Positions 31,746-41,352 of a stretch of 49,884 nt of DNA are shown piece after piece. Source of the DNA: Ignavibacterium sp. Its GTDB lineage: Bacteria; Zixibacteria; MSB-5A5; GN15; PGXB01. The first letter of the stretch is position 1. Every line of letters begins with the position of its first letter. Below the pieces are notes generated by a model, which was not told where the DNA came from, made no database searches, and was given only the letters and a program-made list of their open reading frames with translations. The stretch spans positions 1-49,884 of the forward strand of contig DYGG01000023.1 of assembly GCA_020724775.1 (NCBI GenBank). Direction: 5' to 3'. The position numbers and the translations under genes were made by a program.

Positions 31746-33230
31746 ATGAGAGAGATAATAATCATAGATGACGAGCAGTATATCGGCAATATAATCCGGG
31801 AAGCCTTAAGCGAGTTTCGCGATTTCCGGATTCATAATTTCACCGACCCGGCGCAGGCGGAAGATTTTATTGCAAAGAACGGCGTTGACCTGGTTTTAAC
31901 CGACCTGGTAATGGGGAATTATTCCGGAGTTCATATTCTCGAAACCACTCTGGCAAATCACCCCGACGCCATCGTCATTCTTATGACCGGCTACCCGACC
32001 GTTAAGACCGCCATTGCGGTTCTCAAAAAGGGCGGCTACGATTATCTGATCAAACCGTTCAAACTGGAGGACCTCAAGTCGGCAATCAAAAGAGGGCTGG
32101 AGCATCAGAGTGTGCGGCGGGAGAATGTCGCCCTGCGCAGTCAGATTGAACTGATGAAGGTCGCCGATGCCCATGGTCACGGGATGAAACTGCATCCATT
32201 CTTGAAACTTATCATCGATTCCACGGTCAAAGTGATACCGGCTGAATTTTCGGCTATTCTGCTGCGGGACCGCCTTACGCAAAAATACAATCTCCAGTGC
32301 TCCCAGATGCGTGAGGGGGAATGGTCCTGGTCTTTCTCGCCAAACGCCGCATTGAAGCTCCCCGAAGGGGATAAAATAGGGCTGGAGCCGACATATATAA
32401 ATGATGAATTCAGGTTTGAAGAGCAGCAGTATAAGCGCTCTATCATATATTATCCGCTGATGTCGCGTGGAGAGACGCTGGGAATTCTGGTGGTTACATA
32501 TGTTGACCGCTTCAATCATATCAGCCCGGGGCAGTTGCGACTGATTTCGCTTCTGGCGGCATCTGCCGCGAACGCTGTTGACAGCGGACGTCAGGAGCGG
32601 AATCTCCGCAAATCGTACCTGATGACTATCCGCGCCCTAGCCAATGCGGTGGAAGCGCGGGATATCTGCACGGCGGGACATACCGACCGAGTCTTTCGTC
32701 TGGTGCGGGTCATTGCCCGTAAACTCGGCTGGGATAAAGAGCGGCTGGGATACCTCAAGACCGGCTGTATTCTGCACGATATCGGAAAAATCGGAGTTCC
32801 CGATGCCATCCTGAACAAGCCGGGAGAGTTAACCGCCGAGGAAAGAAAGACGATGGAAAAGCACCCGGAACTCGGCATGAGGATATTAGCCGGCATTCCC
32901 AGCCTGGAGCCGGTTCTGCCTTATATAATCTCGCATCACGAGCGATACGACGGAAAAGGGTATCCGTACGGCCTCAAAGGGGAAGATATTCCAATCGAAG
33001 GACGTCTTCTGGCGGTGGTCGATACCTTTGACGCTATCCTCTCCAATCGCCCTTATCGCCAGGGGACCGATGCCGAAGCGGCGGTGGCGGAGATTTTGAA
33101 AAATCGCGGGACACAGTTTGACCCGATGTTAGTTGACCTGTTTATGGAGGCGTATCGGGAGGGGAAGATTGCCGCGGTTACGTCTAACGGACGGGAGAAG
33201 AGAAGCGCTGTCTCGCTCAATCCAGTATAA
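31746..33230 (+). CDS. response regulator with GAF-like and HD-GYP output (cyclic-di-GMP phosphodiesterase)
   Basis: A 494-residue protein. A receiver domain (1-120; DDE pocket, Asp53 phospho-acceptor, KPF) is followed by a GAF-like middle region (about 145-280) and a complete HD-GYP domain (about 290-470). The metal-binding HD is in ILHDIGKIGVP near 343, and HHERYDGKGYPYGLKGEDIP contains the GYP motif. The domain hydrolyses the second messenger cyclic-di-GMP to GMP in proven members. Its kinase partner is not in the window. It overlaps the 3' end of the convergent M50 protease gene by 14 bases. Confidence 0.94.
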   Translation: MREIIIIDDEQYIGNIIREALSEFRDFRIHNFTDPAQAEDFIAKNGVDLVLTDLVMGNYSGVHILETTLANHPDAIVILMTGYPTVKTAIAVLKKGGYDYLIKPFKLEDLKSAIKRGLEHQSVRRENVALRSQIELMKVADAHGHGMKLHPFLKLIIDSTVKVIPAEFSAILLRDRLTQKYNLQCSQMREGEWSWSFSPNAALKLPEGDKIGLEPTYINDEFRFEEQQYKRSIIYYPLMSRGETLGILVVTYVDRFNHISPGQLRLISLLAASAANAVDSGRQERNLRKSYLMTIRALANAVEARDICTAGHTDRVFRLVRVIARKLGWDKERLGYLKTGCILHDIGKIGVPDAILNKPGELTAEERKTMEKHPELGMRILAGIPSLEPVLPYIISHHERYDGKGYPYGLKGEDIPIEGRLLAVVDTFDAILSNRPYRQGTDAEAAVAEILKNRGTQFDPMLVDLFMEAYREGKIAAVTSNGREKRSAVSLNPV

Positions 33231-34275
33231 ATGGCGCCGGGACAAAACTGACAACAAAAATAAATATGGCGATAAAAGCCATTGCCCGCGCCGTACCGGT
33301 CAGTTTCTGGCTGTCATTATAGGTGGGGGGATGATTAATCCCGAACAGAAAAACCAGCGCCCCAAAAAACCACCAGCCGGGCCACCAGAAACCGAGCACC
33401 ATCATAACGATCAGAAAGAACCGTCCGATCTGGTGCTGACGGCTCCCCAGCAGACCATATAGAATATGCCCGCCGTCAAGTTGCCCGAGCAGGAGAAGAT
33501 TTATCATCGTCACCAGAAGCCCGACCCATCCGGCGAAAGCGGCCGGCGACAGCATGAAATCGTATCCTTCCGGTATCGGACCGATTATCAGCCAGGAGAG
33601 AAGTTTTATCAGCAGCGAATCGCCCAACCGCATCCCTCCTTCAAAATCGGGAGGAATGATTTCTGACCGACTCAACCCGACAGCGATGGCAATCACGGAA
33701 ATCACAAATCCGGCAATCGGACCGGCGGCGCCGACCTCAATCAGGTCGCGACGGTTGGTGAAGGGGGATTTCGATTTGATGACCGCGCCAAAAGTCCCGA
33801 CAATGTTCGGCGCCGGAATAAAATAAGGCAGAGACATAAAGACTCCCCGTCGGCGGCCCGCCAGGTAGTGTCCAAACTCGTGAAAAAGAAGTATCGCCAT
33901 CAAAGCGATGGTGAATTCGGCCCGTTCCTGAACTACCCCGGGGCGGTCGAAATAATGGAAATCAAGCGAGAGAAGCGCCGGCGCCAGAAACATAGTAACA
34001 AGGGTCGCCAGAAAGAGAATGATATTTAGAACCGGAAGGCGGACTTTTTTGGCCTGGCGAACGGCAATCAGAATGCCGTTGGCATCCTCGCGGACATTTG
34101 CCGTGAAGCCGACATTATTGAGCCGCCGATGCAGAAGCGAGAAAGCCTCTTCCCTGCCGATAAGAGGCTTGGCGCGCAGTATCAGCCGCCCGTCATGAAA
34201 ATAGATTGCCGATATCTCATAAATGTCGGAGAGTTGGTAATATATGGCGCGCGAAGTCTGTTCCGGGTTATGCAT
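33217..34275 (-). CDS. site-2 protease family (M50) membrane metallopeptidase
   Basis: A 352-residue protein. A soluble N-terminal domain of 80 residues is followed by about seven membrane segments. Zinc motif HEFGH at 132-136 (LLFHEFGHYLAG) and the third ligand Asp267 in LLLGQLDGGH, the LDG motif of the family. No PDZ domain is present. The plan with a long N-terminal domain and FIPAPNIVGTFGAVI is that of EGY1/RseP-distant S2P proteins, which cut membrane-bound regulators within the lipid bilayer. Substrate unknown. Ribosome-binding site not evident. Confidence 0.9.
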   Translation of the reverse strand: MHNPEQTSRAIYYQLSDIYEISAIYFHDGRLILRAKPLIGREEAFSLLHRRLNNVGFTANVREDANGILIAVRQAKKVRLPVLNIILFLATLVTMFLAPALLSLDFHYFDRPGVVQERAEFTIALMAILLFHEFGHYLAGRRRGVFMSLPYFIPAPNIVGTFGAVIKSKSPFTNRRDLIEVGAAGPIAGFVISVIAIAVGLSRSEIIPPDFEGGMRLGDSLLIKLLSWLIIGPIPEGYDFMLSPAAFAGWVGLLVTMINLLLLGQLDGGHILYGLLGSRQHQIGRFFLIVMMVLGFWWPGWWFFGALVFLFGINHPPTYNDSQKLTGTARAMAFIAIFIFVVSFVPAPFILD

Positions 34276-34361
34276 ATCTATATATTCGTCATCTCGTTTT
34301 CATATTGAACAAGATTAAACCGTTTTGGTTCGGGTTTGTCAAGATGTTGTAACGAATATCG

Positions 34362-34412
34362 GTTGCGTCAGTTCTTAGGTCCGATTCCTGTCGGGGCGTG
34401 GACCGACGCCTT
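34362..34412 (+). repeat. TTAGGTCCGAC hairpin family, copy 1
   Basis: GTTGCGTCAGTTC-TTAGGTCCGATTCCTGTCGGGGCG-TGGACCGACGC: conserved core with an outer stem that pairs imperfectly. See copies at 41065-41247 and 49606-49654. Confidence 0.75.
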
Positions 34413-34430
34413 TGCTCGCCGGCGGACTTT

Positions 34431-34989
34431 GCGGGCAGGGGTGAACCCTGCCCCTACCGTCATTCCAGCATACGCCAGTGTCGACAAAGTAAGAAACGTC
34501 ATTGCGAGGAGCCGCTCGGCTTCCCCGTTTCAACGGGGAATACTTGGGGCGACGAAGCAATCTCTTCGCACTCCGTGCCCGCAGACGCCCTCGTCTGCGG
34601 ACCCAGGACTTCATTGCTTAAACCTTCGCTTCTAATCGATAGGAACTGCATCAAGCCCGAATTCGTACTCCTTCTTCTGTGCCTGAAATAGCCTTTGCGG
34701 GCAGGGGTGAACCCTGCCCCTACCGTCATTCCAGCATACGCCAGTGTCGACAAAGTAAGAAACGTCATTGCGAGGAGCCGCTCGGCTTCCCCGTTTCAAC
34801 GGGGAATACTTGGGGCGACGAAGCAATCTCTTCGCACTCCGTGCCCGCAGACGCCCTCGTCTGCGGACCCAGGACTTCATTGCTTAAACCTTCGCTTCTA
34901 ATCGATAGGAACTGCATCAAGCCCGAATTCGTACTCCTTCTTCTGTGCCTGAAATAGCCTTTGCGGGCAGGGGTGAACCCTGCCCCTAC
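34431..34989 (+). repeat. 266-bp tandem duplication built of short interspersed repeats
   Basis: Two apparently identical 266-base units (34431-34696 and 34697-34962) and the first 27 bases of a third (34963-34989). Each unit starts with GCGGGCAGGG-GTGAA-CCCTGCCCC (hairpin), and contains GTCATTGCGAGGAGC...GACGAAGCAATCTC, a core familiar from short interspersed repeats in many bacterial genomes, and a GCAGACG...CGTCTGC hairpin. Short open frames cross these units but are artefacts of the duplication. The full gap 34276-35058 holds no gene. Confidence 0.9.
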
Positions 34990-34997
34990 AAGAACCA

Positions 34998-35030
34998 TAA
35001 AAAAAGCCCCCCGGTTCACGGGGGGCTTTA
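34998..35030 (-). terminator. terminator of the large PQQ/dockerin gene
   Basis: On the minus strand AAAGCCCCCC-GTGAACC-GGGGGGCTTT runs into a T tract; 10-bp perfect stem, about 30 bases after the stop codon. Confidence 0.95.
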
Positions 35031-35058
35031 TGAATCTATGATGATTCACACAGGAGCG

Positions 35059-38000
35059 TTAAATCTCCCATTCGCCGAGCGGGCAAGGACCACCGTTGAA
35101 GTAGAACGCCTTCAAGTACAGGACGTCATTAATATCGATAGTCTCATCGAGATTAACATCACCCAGATACATGAACGGGAACGGTCCATTGCCGCCGAAG
35201 TTCACATACGCGGCGAGATAAACAATGTCAACAATGTTGATCTTGCCGTCGTTGTTGACATCACCGCGTCCGAAACCACAGAACTTGTTAGCCAGGTCGG
35301 CTATACCATAGTACTTGGTGGCATCATCAGCGTTGGTGATATTCGGCATACCGAAGTTGGCGAAGCAATAAATGCCGGAGTCATTGCCGGAGAAGGTATT
35401 CTTGGCAATGGTGAACCAGGCATCGCGGTCGTCAGGGTCGGTAGCGCACGGGTCGGTGCCGGGCTGGTGGCTGAGACCGACATTGTTCGACATCCAGTAG
35501 TACACGGAGTCGAGCCAGATATCGGAATCATTCCAGGGTCCCATCCGAGCCGTAATGGTCTTGGAGTTGATCATAGGCTCAAAACCGCAACCAAACGGAA
35601 TCTTCACAAATCCCCAGCCCATGGTCGGAGCGCCGCAATCATACACATAAGCAAGTGAATGAGAGGCGTCGTATCCGTTCATCTGCCGGGTATTAGAGGG
35701 CTCAACGTCATAGTCCAGCATGGCGCCGAGGTACAGGTTGGTGACCTGCTGCCCGTAGCGGGCGTAAACGGCATGGCGCTCAATATAGAAGTTATTGAAC
35801 GCAGGCACGCCGGTAACGCCGATGGCTTTCACGCAGGCTTTGAAGCCGACCGTAAGAGTATCATCATACGGCGGGTCTTCATTGTAATCCCACGGATAAG
35901 CCCACCACCAGTGCAGCACGGCGCTGGTGTCGTCATCCATATTCTGCATCGAGTCCACATAGGAGTAGGTCATGACGTTTCCAAAGATACTGGAGTAGGA
36001 AGCGCCGTTGTCGGTGGACATGGAGCCGAGCAGCACATCGGAAGACAGGTGCGGCGGGCAAACCTCGAGGACGCATTCAGGGTCGGCAAGGAGTGATTTC
36101 CACTCGTTGTCGAGACCATGCCAGTTGAGCGAATGCAGAGCCACGCGGTATCTGCTTATGGCGTAAACCAGAGCGCCCTGCCACAGCTGAGCATCTTCGC
36201 CATTGACATCAAAACTGGCGGAGTCGCCGTGGGCGACAAAACCGGAGTTCCAGATAATCTTGTAATTATCGGAAGCGGTTCCGAAATAGAGACGGTCCGT
36301 AGCATAGAGGCAACCGCCGATCAAGCCGAGCTGAATCTGCGGTACCGCATAGTTCGGATCGTCAATCAGAGCGCTATCCAGGAAGTAATCCGGGTCGTTG
36401 GTTCTGACATAAGCAAAGAAAGCGTGACGCCCTCTGGTAATCATCGGGCCATTCACCTCCAACTTAATGTCAATGGTATCTCCGGGGGCAACAAAGGAGC
36501 CGTTGAGCGGAGATATAATCGAATTGATATAAGGCGGAGGAGCGAAGGCCGCGTTGTTCATCGAGATGCCCTTGTCATAAGCCATTTCGTCGATAGCCAG
36601 GTCGGCCTCATCGGCGAAAGCGAGGCTCCAGTTGTCGGTCTTCGGGTTGAAGTTATCGACAAAAGTTGACAGACGGGTCAATCTCGCCTGGTTGGCGCTG
36701 CTGACCACGGCCGAGCGCGGCGTGGTGTTGTTGCTGATTTCATCAAGAGTGATGTCGACTATCTGCAGCGAAGCGCAACCACTGTTAGCAATAGCATTCG
36801 GGAATGTGGCGACATAGTTGCTCGGTGAGCCAAATTCAACCGGAATGTCAATCACATAGTTAGGAATGTCGAGGCGCGGACGATTGGTCTGATTGGTCAA
36901 ACCAATAATCTTATTGCGCCAGGTCAACAACAGGTGACTGTCATTCATGACCGGAGCGACTCTGTGACCGGCATTGCTGAAGGAGCCGGCCAGGTAACCG
37001 GTGAAGCGACGATGGAACAGGGGAGCGCCATTGTCGGCATTAAAGAACTTGGCATAGTTCGAGCGATACACGCCAATATAAATATCCGATACACTCGGCT
37101 CACAGGTGAGAACACCTTCCATTAGCGGGAAGTCGCCCGCAAAAGGTTGAGTCGGATAGGTGTTGGTCCACTCGATCGAACCGGTGTTACGGTTAACACC
37201 GATAGGACCGCGGTGGTCGCCGGCGGTTGTCCAGTACGGCCAGGACTGATGGATAACGCGGGAGGCATCGATGTTAGGCATCGAATATCCGCCGCTTCCG
37301 TTGTGGGCGCGAACGGCCCAGTTCAGAGAACCATCAGCCGCATTAATGGAGTACAGAACACCGCCCTGCTGGACCGGTGAACTATTGTCGGCTATCGGAT
37401 AGTACGAACAGGTGTACAGCACATTGTCGGCGCCAGGCTCGCAGGCTCCCGTTCCGGCTACCGAAATAGCGTTCGGGAATCCTTCGAATCCACCATAGTC
37501 CTTGGCAGGAACAACGGTGGCCGCCTGTAAGCCGCCCGAAGTGGACAACTGCCAGACAATGGCGCCGGTCGCCGGATCGAGAGCATAGATATCACCACTG
37601 GTGGCGGCAATAGTAGTACCGACAAAGATGTAAGTGCCGTCGGTGGTGAGGCCTCTAATTATCGCATTCGGCAGTTTGACCGGGTTGACTGCCCATCCCG
37701 GGAAGAGCGCGCCGGTAAGGGCATCAACGGCATAGACCCATCCAAAGTCGTCAGAGTAGATAATTACATCCGTTCCGCCCACGTTGACAATCACCGAAGG
37801 ACCGAAGGTCATAAAGTGGTTGGTATGGGCTGCGAAGTTGCGGGTCCAGACCGTAGCGCCGGTGGTGATGCTAAGAGCGCTGAAAGCCTTAGCCGCGCCG
37901 CCGGCAGTATAAACCAATCCGTTGTAAGCGGTCGGGGTCGAGTAGGCCGCCGAACCGATAATTAACGCATCGGGGGGCCTTAACCAGATTTGAGTGCCGG

Positions 38001-39999
38001 TATTGATATCAATGGCGGCAAACCGGTCAAGGAAATAACACATTACGGTGTCTTTGTAAATAATCGGGCTATTGAAAACCGCCACCTGACCGGCAACATA
38101 CTCCCAGGCTTTGGTCAGTTTGCACTGAGCATCGCCAATGGAATTGCCGGACTTGCCGGTGCGGGCAAAGTTGCCGCCCATGGCAGGCCAATCCCCACCC
38201 GGAGCGCAGGCGCACTCGGTCACGGGGACACAGCAGGTATAGGCTTCAGCCACAAGATTCAGCGGAATACCGTAAGTAGCAAGCAGATTCTGCCAGGTAA
38301 GGACAGAGCTGATGACCCGATGAGCGTAGGCAGTTGAATAGCCAAGGCTTGCATCATCGGCGTCAACATAGAATGAATCAGCATGGAATATTCCATGTAT
38401 CCCTATAAAGAAGTTCCCTTCAACATAGGCTTCCGGAATATCGGGCAGAGTAATCTCAGTCCAGTCAGGCCACCAATCAACTATGGGGTCAATGGTGTCA
38501 CGGTAGAGTTCTACGCCCGGGAGACCACTGCTGTCACCATAGAGTGAAATATAGCAGCCAGGATTGCCGGCCCACGGGTCGAGCTGGAAGCGAATCTTCT
38601 CGACACGGCATTCCAGTCCGAGGGTGGACAGTTTCTGAACGAAGCCCTTAATGGAAGAGCCGGGACGATGCCCAAGCATATAATACGGCGGGCCGTAATC
38701 ATATTTCCAGGTGCAATCGGCAAATTCATCTCTGCACATATTGGCAATGATGTCGAAATCCCACCAGGCTCCGAATTTGGAGAAGGTAGTAAACCAGCCG
38801 TTGGAAGTCGGGTTGCAACCATAGAGGTTACTGGGTGGGAAGCGGACACTGCTGCGGCCCGGGAAATGACCGGGGTTGTAACCCCAGAGGAAGGTCCGAG
38901 CGCCAATATTGGCACCAGCGATTTCAACGGCAATGTGGAAATCATCCCGCATTACCAAGTTGAAAGGCGAGAAGTCGCAGTAGGCATATCCGGAAACCGG
39001 ATATTTTTCCGCCGTCGTGGTCAGGGTAACGGTCGCCAGAGGGGCGCCGCCCGGAACACCGCCGACATCATTGTACACGCTGACATTCACGATCACCGAA
39101 CCATCATCAACTCCGGTATAGTCGACCAATCCGACTAACGCGTACTTGAGAGTGTCCGGACCTTCGTCAATAGAGAAACGTGTCGCCAACCCGTCGCGGC
39201 AGTTAGACGCATGCGGCAGGCTGAATACGGAATTGTAAGCATCGATGTAAAGAGTGTCGCGGCATTCGGAGAAAGGAATATCGGCGCAGCAAGTCTCAAA
39301 AGTGAACCCAGGACCATAGCCGAAGCCGAGGTAGTACACCCCGCCGGAGACATAGGAAGGACGGCCGCCGGAAAGGTCACCGCAGTCGGTGAGAAGAGCA
39401 AGGTCTTCACCGGCAGAGGTCGCCACGTTAATGGCAACTTCCAGATGATAATCCTGAGTTACAATAATATTGAGGCCGCTTACGTCGACATAGTTCCAGC
39501 CGTTGAAGAAATCAGTCCCGTATGTCCCCATCATGGTGTACAACTGGGTGCCCGGCTCATCATGGTTATCCTCATAAATTGATACCTTGATATCGGGCGT
39601 TCCCACTGTCCCAGCTCCGTAAACATAGAACCAGGCAACTTTGAGAGTACATGCCTGGCCCTCCTCGACCGGGAAACGATAGAGGAATCCTTCCGCTCCG
39701 GCGGTTGGCAGTGGCCAGTACCAGCAGAAGCCGCCGGCCGTATCAAATGCGGGGTGATCCTCGCAGAAGTAATTGGTCGGTGGTGCCGGAATACCTACTA
39801 CATTACCCTGAGGTATCAGAGGACGGGCATAGTTATGCACCTCCGATTTTGGCACCTCGGGGGTGTTGTAATAAGGGGCATCAGGATTCGTAGCGGGACG
39901 CACGAAAACCGGTTCGTTGACATCGGAACTAATAGCCGCACTACTAAAGGTAAGCAATAACCCTAAAGTAAGTACCGCGATTATCAGTTTTTTAAACAT
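35059..39999 (-). CDS. giant secreted protein with PQQ-like beta-propeller and dockerin-type C-terminus
   Basis: A 1646-residue protein with AAGGAGGAAATAA before the ATG and a signal peptide (MFKKLIIAVLTLGLLLTFSSA). Residues 50-590 contain several Cys-containing beta-sandwich-like segments (repeated patterns such as DDFHIAVEIAG and QDYHLEVAINV). From about 600 (GGDWPAMGGNFARTG) to 960 there is a PQQ-type propeller: YAVDALTGALFPGWAV, IYALDPATGAIVWQL, LYSINAADGSLNWAV. Ig-like segments follow. The end (about 1578-1640) has two dockerin-like Ca-binding repeats (GDVNNDGKINIVDIVYLAAYV, GDVNLDETIDINDVLYLKAFYF). It is probably a structural or adhesive surface protein. No enzyme motif is seen. Confidence 0.85.
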   Translation of the reverse strand: MFKKLIIAVLTLGLLLTFSSAAISSDVNEPVFVRPATNPDAPYYNTPEVPKSEVHNYARPLIPQGNVVGIPAPPTNYFCEDHPAFDTAGGFCWYWPLPTAGAEGFLYRFPVEEGQACTLKVAWFYVYGAGTVGTPDIKVSIYEDNHDEPGTQLYTMMGTYGTDFFNGWNYVDVSGLNIIVTQDYHLEVAINVATSAGEDLALLTDCGDLSGGRPSYVSGGVYYLGFGYGPGFTFETCCADIPFSECRDTLYIDAYNSVFSLPHASNCRDGLATRFSIDEGPDTLKYALVGLVDYTGVDDGSVIVNVSVYNDVGGVPGGAPLATVTLTTTAEKYPVSGYAYCDFSPFNLVMRDDFHIAVEIAGANIGARTFLWGYNPGHFPGRSSVRFPPSNLYGCNPTSNGWFTTFSKFGAWWDFDIIANMCRDEFADCTWKYDYGPPYYMLGHRPGSSIKGFVQKLSTLGLECRVEKIRFQLDPWAGNPGCYISLYGDSSGLPGVELYRDTIDPIVDWWPDWTEITLPDIPEAYVEGNFFIGIHGIFHADSFYVDADDASLGYSTAYAHRVISSVLTWQNLLATYGIPLNLVAEAYTCCVPVTECACAPGGDWPAMGGNFARTGKSGNSIGDAQCKLTKAWEYVAGQVAVFNSPIIYKDTVMCYFLDRFAAIDINTGTQIWLRPPDALIIGSAAYSTPTAYNGLVYTAGGAAKAFSALSITTGATVWTRNFAAHTNHFMTFGPSVIVNVGGTDVIIYSDDFGWVYAVDALTGALFPGWAVNPVKLPNAIIRGLTTDGTYIFVGTTIAATSGDIYALDPATGAIVWQLSTSGGLQAATVVPAKDYGGFEGFPNAISVAGTGACEPGADNVLYTCSYYPIADNSSPVQQGGVLYSINAADGSLNWAVRAHNGSGGYSMPNIDASRVIHQSWPYWTTAGDHRGPIGVNRNTGSIEWTNTYPTQPFAGDFPLMEGVLTCEPSVSDIYIGVYRSNYAKFFNADNGAPLFHRRFTGYLAGSFSNAGHRVAPVMNDSHLLLTWRNKIIGLTNQTNRPRLDIPNYVIDIPVEFGSPSNYVATFPNAIANSGCASLQIVDITLDEISNNTTPRSAVVSSANQARLTRLSTFVDNFNPKTDNWSLAFADEADLAIDEMAYDKGISMNNAAFAPPPYINSIISPLNGSFVAPGDTIDIKLEVNGPMITRGRHAFFAYVRTNDPDYFLDSALIDDPNYAVPQIQLGLIGGCLYATDRLYFGTASDNYKIIWNSGFVAHGDSASFDVNGEDAQLWQGALVYAISRYRVALHSLNWHGLDNEWKSLLADPECVLEVCPPHLSSDVLLGSMSTDNGASYSSIFGNVMTYSYVDSMQNMDDDTSAVLHWWWAYPWDYNEDPPYDDTLTVGFKACVKAIGVTGVPAFNNFYIERHAVYARYGQQVTNLYLGAMLDYDVEPSNTRQMNGYDASHSLAYVYDCGAPTMGWGFVKIPFGCGFEPMINSKTITARMGPWNDSDIWLDSVYYWMSNNVGLSHQPGTDPCATDPDDRDAWFTIAKNTFSGNDSGIYCFANFGMPNITNADDATKYYGIADLANKFCGFGRGDVNNDGKINIVDIVYLAAYVNFGGNGPFPFMYLGDVNLDETIDINDVLYLKAFYFNGGPCPLGEWEI

Positions 40000-40650
40000 T
40001 TATTTCCTCCTTAAAATTAGGAAATATGTGAGTCTTGTTAACCAAAACGTGAAGATTGGCCAAACCTGTCTGATACAGACTGTTTCGGCAGATTTTGGAA
40101 AATCTTTGCCGAAGGTCGGCACCGACGGTCATGCGGCGAACCCTCATTAACTCACTTCTGTCCAGGGATATGTGAGATTTTGTTCCAGTTAACAATTTCA
40201 TATAACATTCCTATTGGAGTAAGGAGCTAAACTTTTTAAAAGTTGACGATTTAACTCCGAAATGTTGTGTTGAAGAATTAAAAAAATCATAGTCGTGCTT
40301 CTGACTCTTATTGATCAACCTTTTGTTGATTAAATCGCCACCTCCTGTAATCAATATGTGATATGTTGTAATTGACATAGGAGAAATTTGGTGAACACCG
40401 AAATCGGATGCCGAAGGCCGTCCTGCCGCGCCATCAATCGCTGATTATTGTAACGACCAGTCGCAAAATCGAGATTAATGGGAAAAACAAAACGATCCCT
40501 TGCGGGACCTAAAAGCCCTTTAGCATTGAATTCAGTCTAAGAGGTAAACAATCGGTTGCGTCGTTAAATATTGTGGCTCTCTTAACGGCCGCAACTACGT
40601 AAACACACGCTCGATGCTAAGATAATACCTTCCACAATATTGTCAAGCAA
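40000..40650 (-). promoter_or_regulatory. long 5' leader of the giant secreted protein gene with candidate promoter
   Basis: On the minus strand TTGACA with a 16-base spacer and TATCTT lies near 40645-40618, about 610 bases before the start codon. The leader between contains GGCAAAGATTTT-CC-AAAATCTGCC (40095-40118), an orphan AGGAGGTGG at about 40345, and a 69-codon frame (40201-39992) that overlaps the main start codon and is not supported by similarity. No known riboswitch is recognised. Confidence 0.4.
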
Positions 40651-40961
40651 AAAATGGAAAATCTTTCCGATTTGTGGAAATCCTGAAAATCGCCCGAAAC
40701 CGCCAGAAATGCCGTTTTCCGCCCTACCCCTCCCCTAATCCAGACAATGCCTATCAACATTCCTCCAAGTGGTCGCCACGGGTCAGGATTCCTGAAATCA
40801 ACATTTCAGGTCCGCCCGCCAATGTCCGGGCAAAGCCAGCGGTTTAGTCCCCCAATCGACCCCAGAAGACAGGAAAATTCTCCGACAGTCAGATTCTATG
40901 TGGAAAAGATGTGGGTAAGTTGCGGGAATCTGGTGGATTCTTCTCCGTTGTGTCAGATTTG

Positions 40962-41286
40962 CGGGCAGGGATGAACCCTGCCCCTGCAATGGACTGCCAT
41001 CGTTCCAGTATAAAGGAGTGTCGACAAAGTAAGCAACGTCATTGCGAGGAGCCGCTCGGCTTTACCCGGTTGCGTCAGTTCCTAGGTCCGACTCCTGTCG
41101 GAGCGTGAACTAACGCCTTTGTTTGCCCGGTTGCGTCAGTTCTTAGGTCCGACTCCTGTCGGAGCGTGAACTGACGCCTTTGTTTACCCGGTTGCGTCAG
41201 TTCTTAGGTCCGACTCCCGTCGGAGCGTGAACTGACGCCTTTGTTTGCAGGCGAGTTTTGCGGGCAGGGATGAACCCTGCCCCTAC
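40962..41286 (+). repeat. composite repeat block bracketed by GCGGGCAGGGATGAACCCTGCC
   Basis: It starts and ends with the same GGGCAGGG...CCCTGCCC hairpin found in the 266-bp repeats. It then carries the GTGTCGACAAAGTAAG...GTCATTGCGAGGAGC segment (shared with 34480-34520) and three hairpin units. The surrounding gap 40650-41352 holds no gene. Confidence 0.8.
41065..41247 (+). repeat. TTAGGTCCGAC hairpin family, three tandem 61-bp units
   Basis: Units begin at 41065, 41126 and 41187. Each contains GCGTCAGTTC...GAACTGACGC (outer stem; GAACTAACGC in the first unit) around the core CTTAGGTCCGAC-TCCT-GTCGGAGCG. Only scattered point differences separate them. Confidence 0.9.
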
Positions 41287-41352
41287 GGTCTTCCCGTGAC
41301 GCAGTTTTTTTTGGCTTAAGCGCCATCAAAAACATAAATTCGGTATCAGACT

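Noticed and set aside
34398-34957. Two nearly identical open frames (97 and 92 codons) that look like a duplicated gene family
   Set aside because: They lie entirely in the 266-bp noncoding tandem repeat; several frames are open because of composition, and none has a ribosome-binding site.
35059-39138. Several long plus-strand frames (145-237 codons) inside the giant secreted-protein gene
   Set aside because: All are antisense to a continuous 1646-codon gene with signal peptide, propeller repeats and dockerin end.
39992-40201. 69-codon frame overlapping the start of the giant secreted-protein gene
   Set aside because: No similarity or domain signal; mentioned only as part of the leader. Could be a coupled leader frame but evidence is too thin for a gene call.
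40200-40650. Cyclic-di-GMP riboswitch in the long leader of the giant secreted-protein gene
   Set aside because: No GEMM-type conserved core was found by eye on the minus strand.
41065-41247. Three regular 61-bp units as a miniature CRISPR array
   Set aside because: The whole unit is repeated with no unique spacers, and no cas gene is present.
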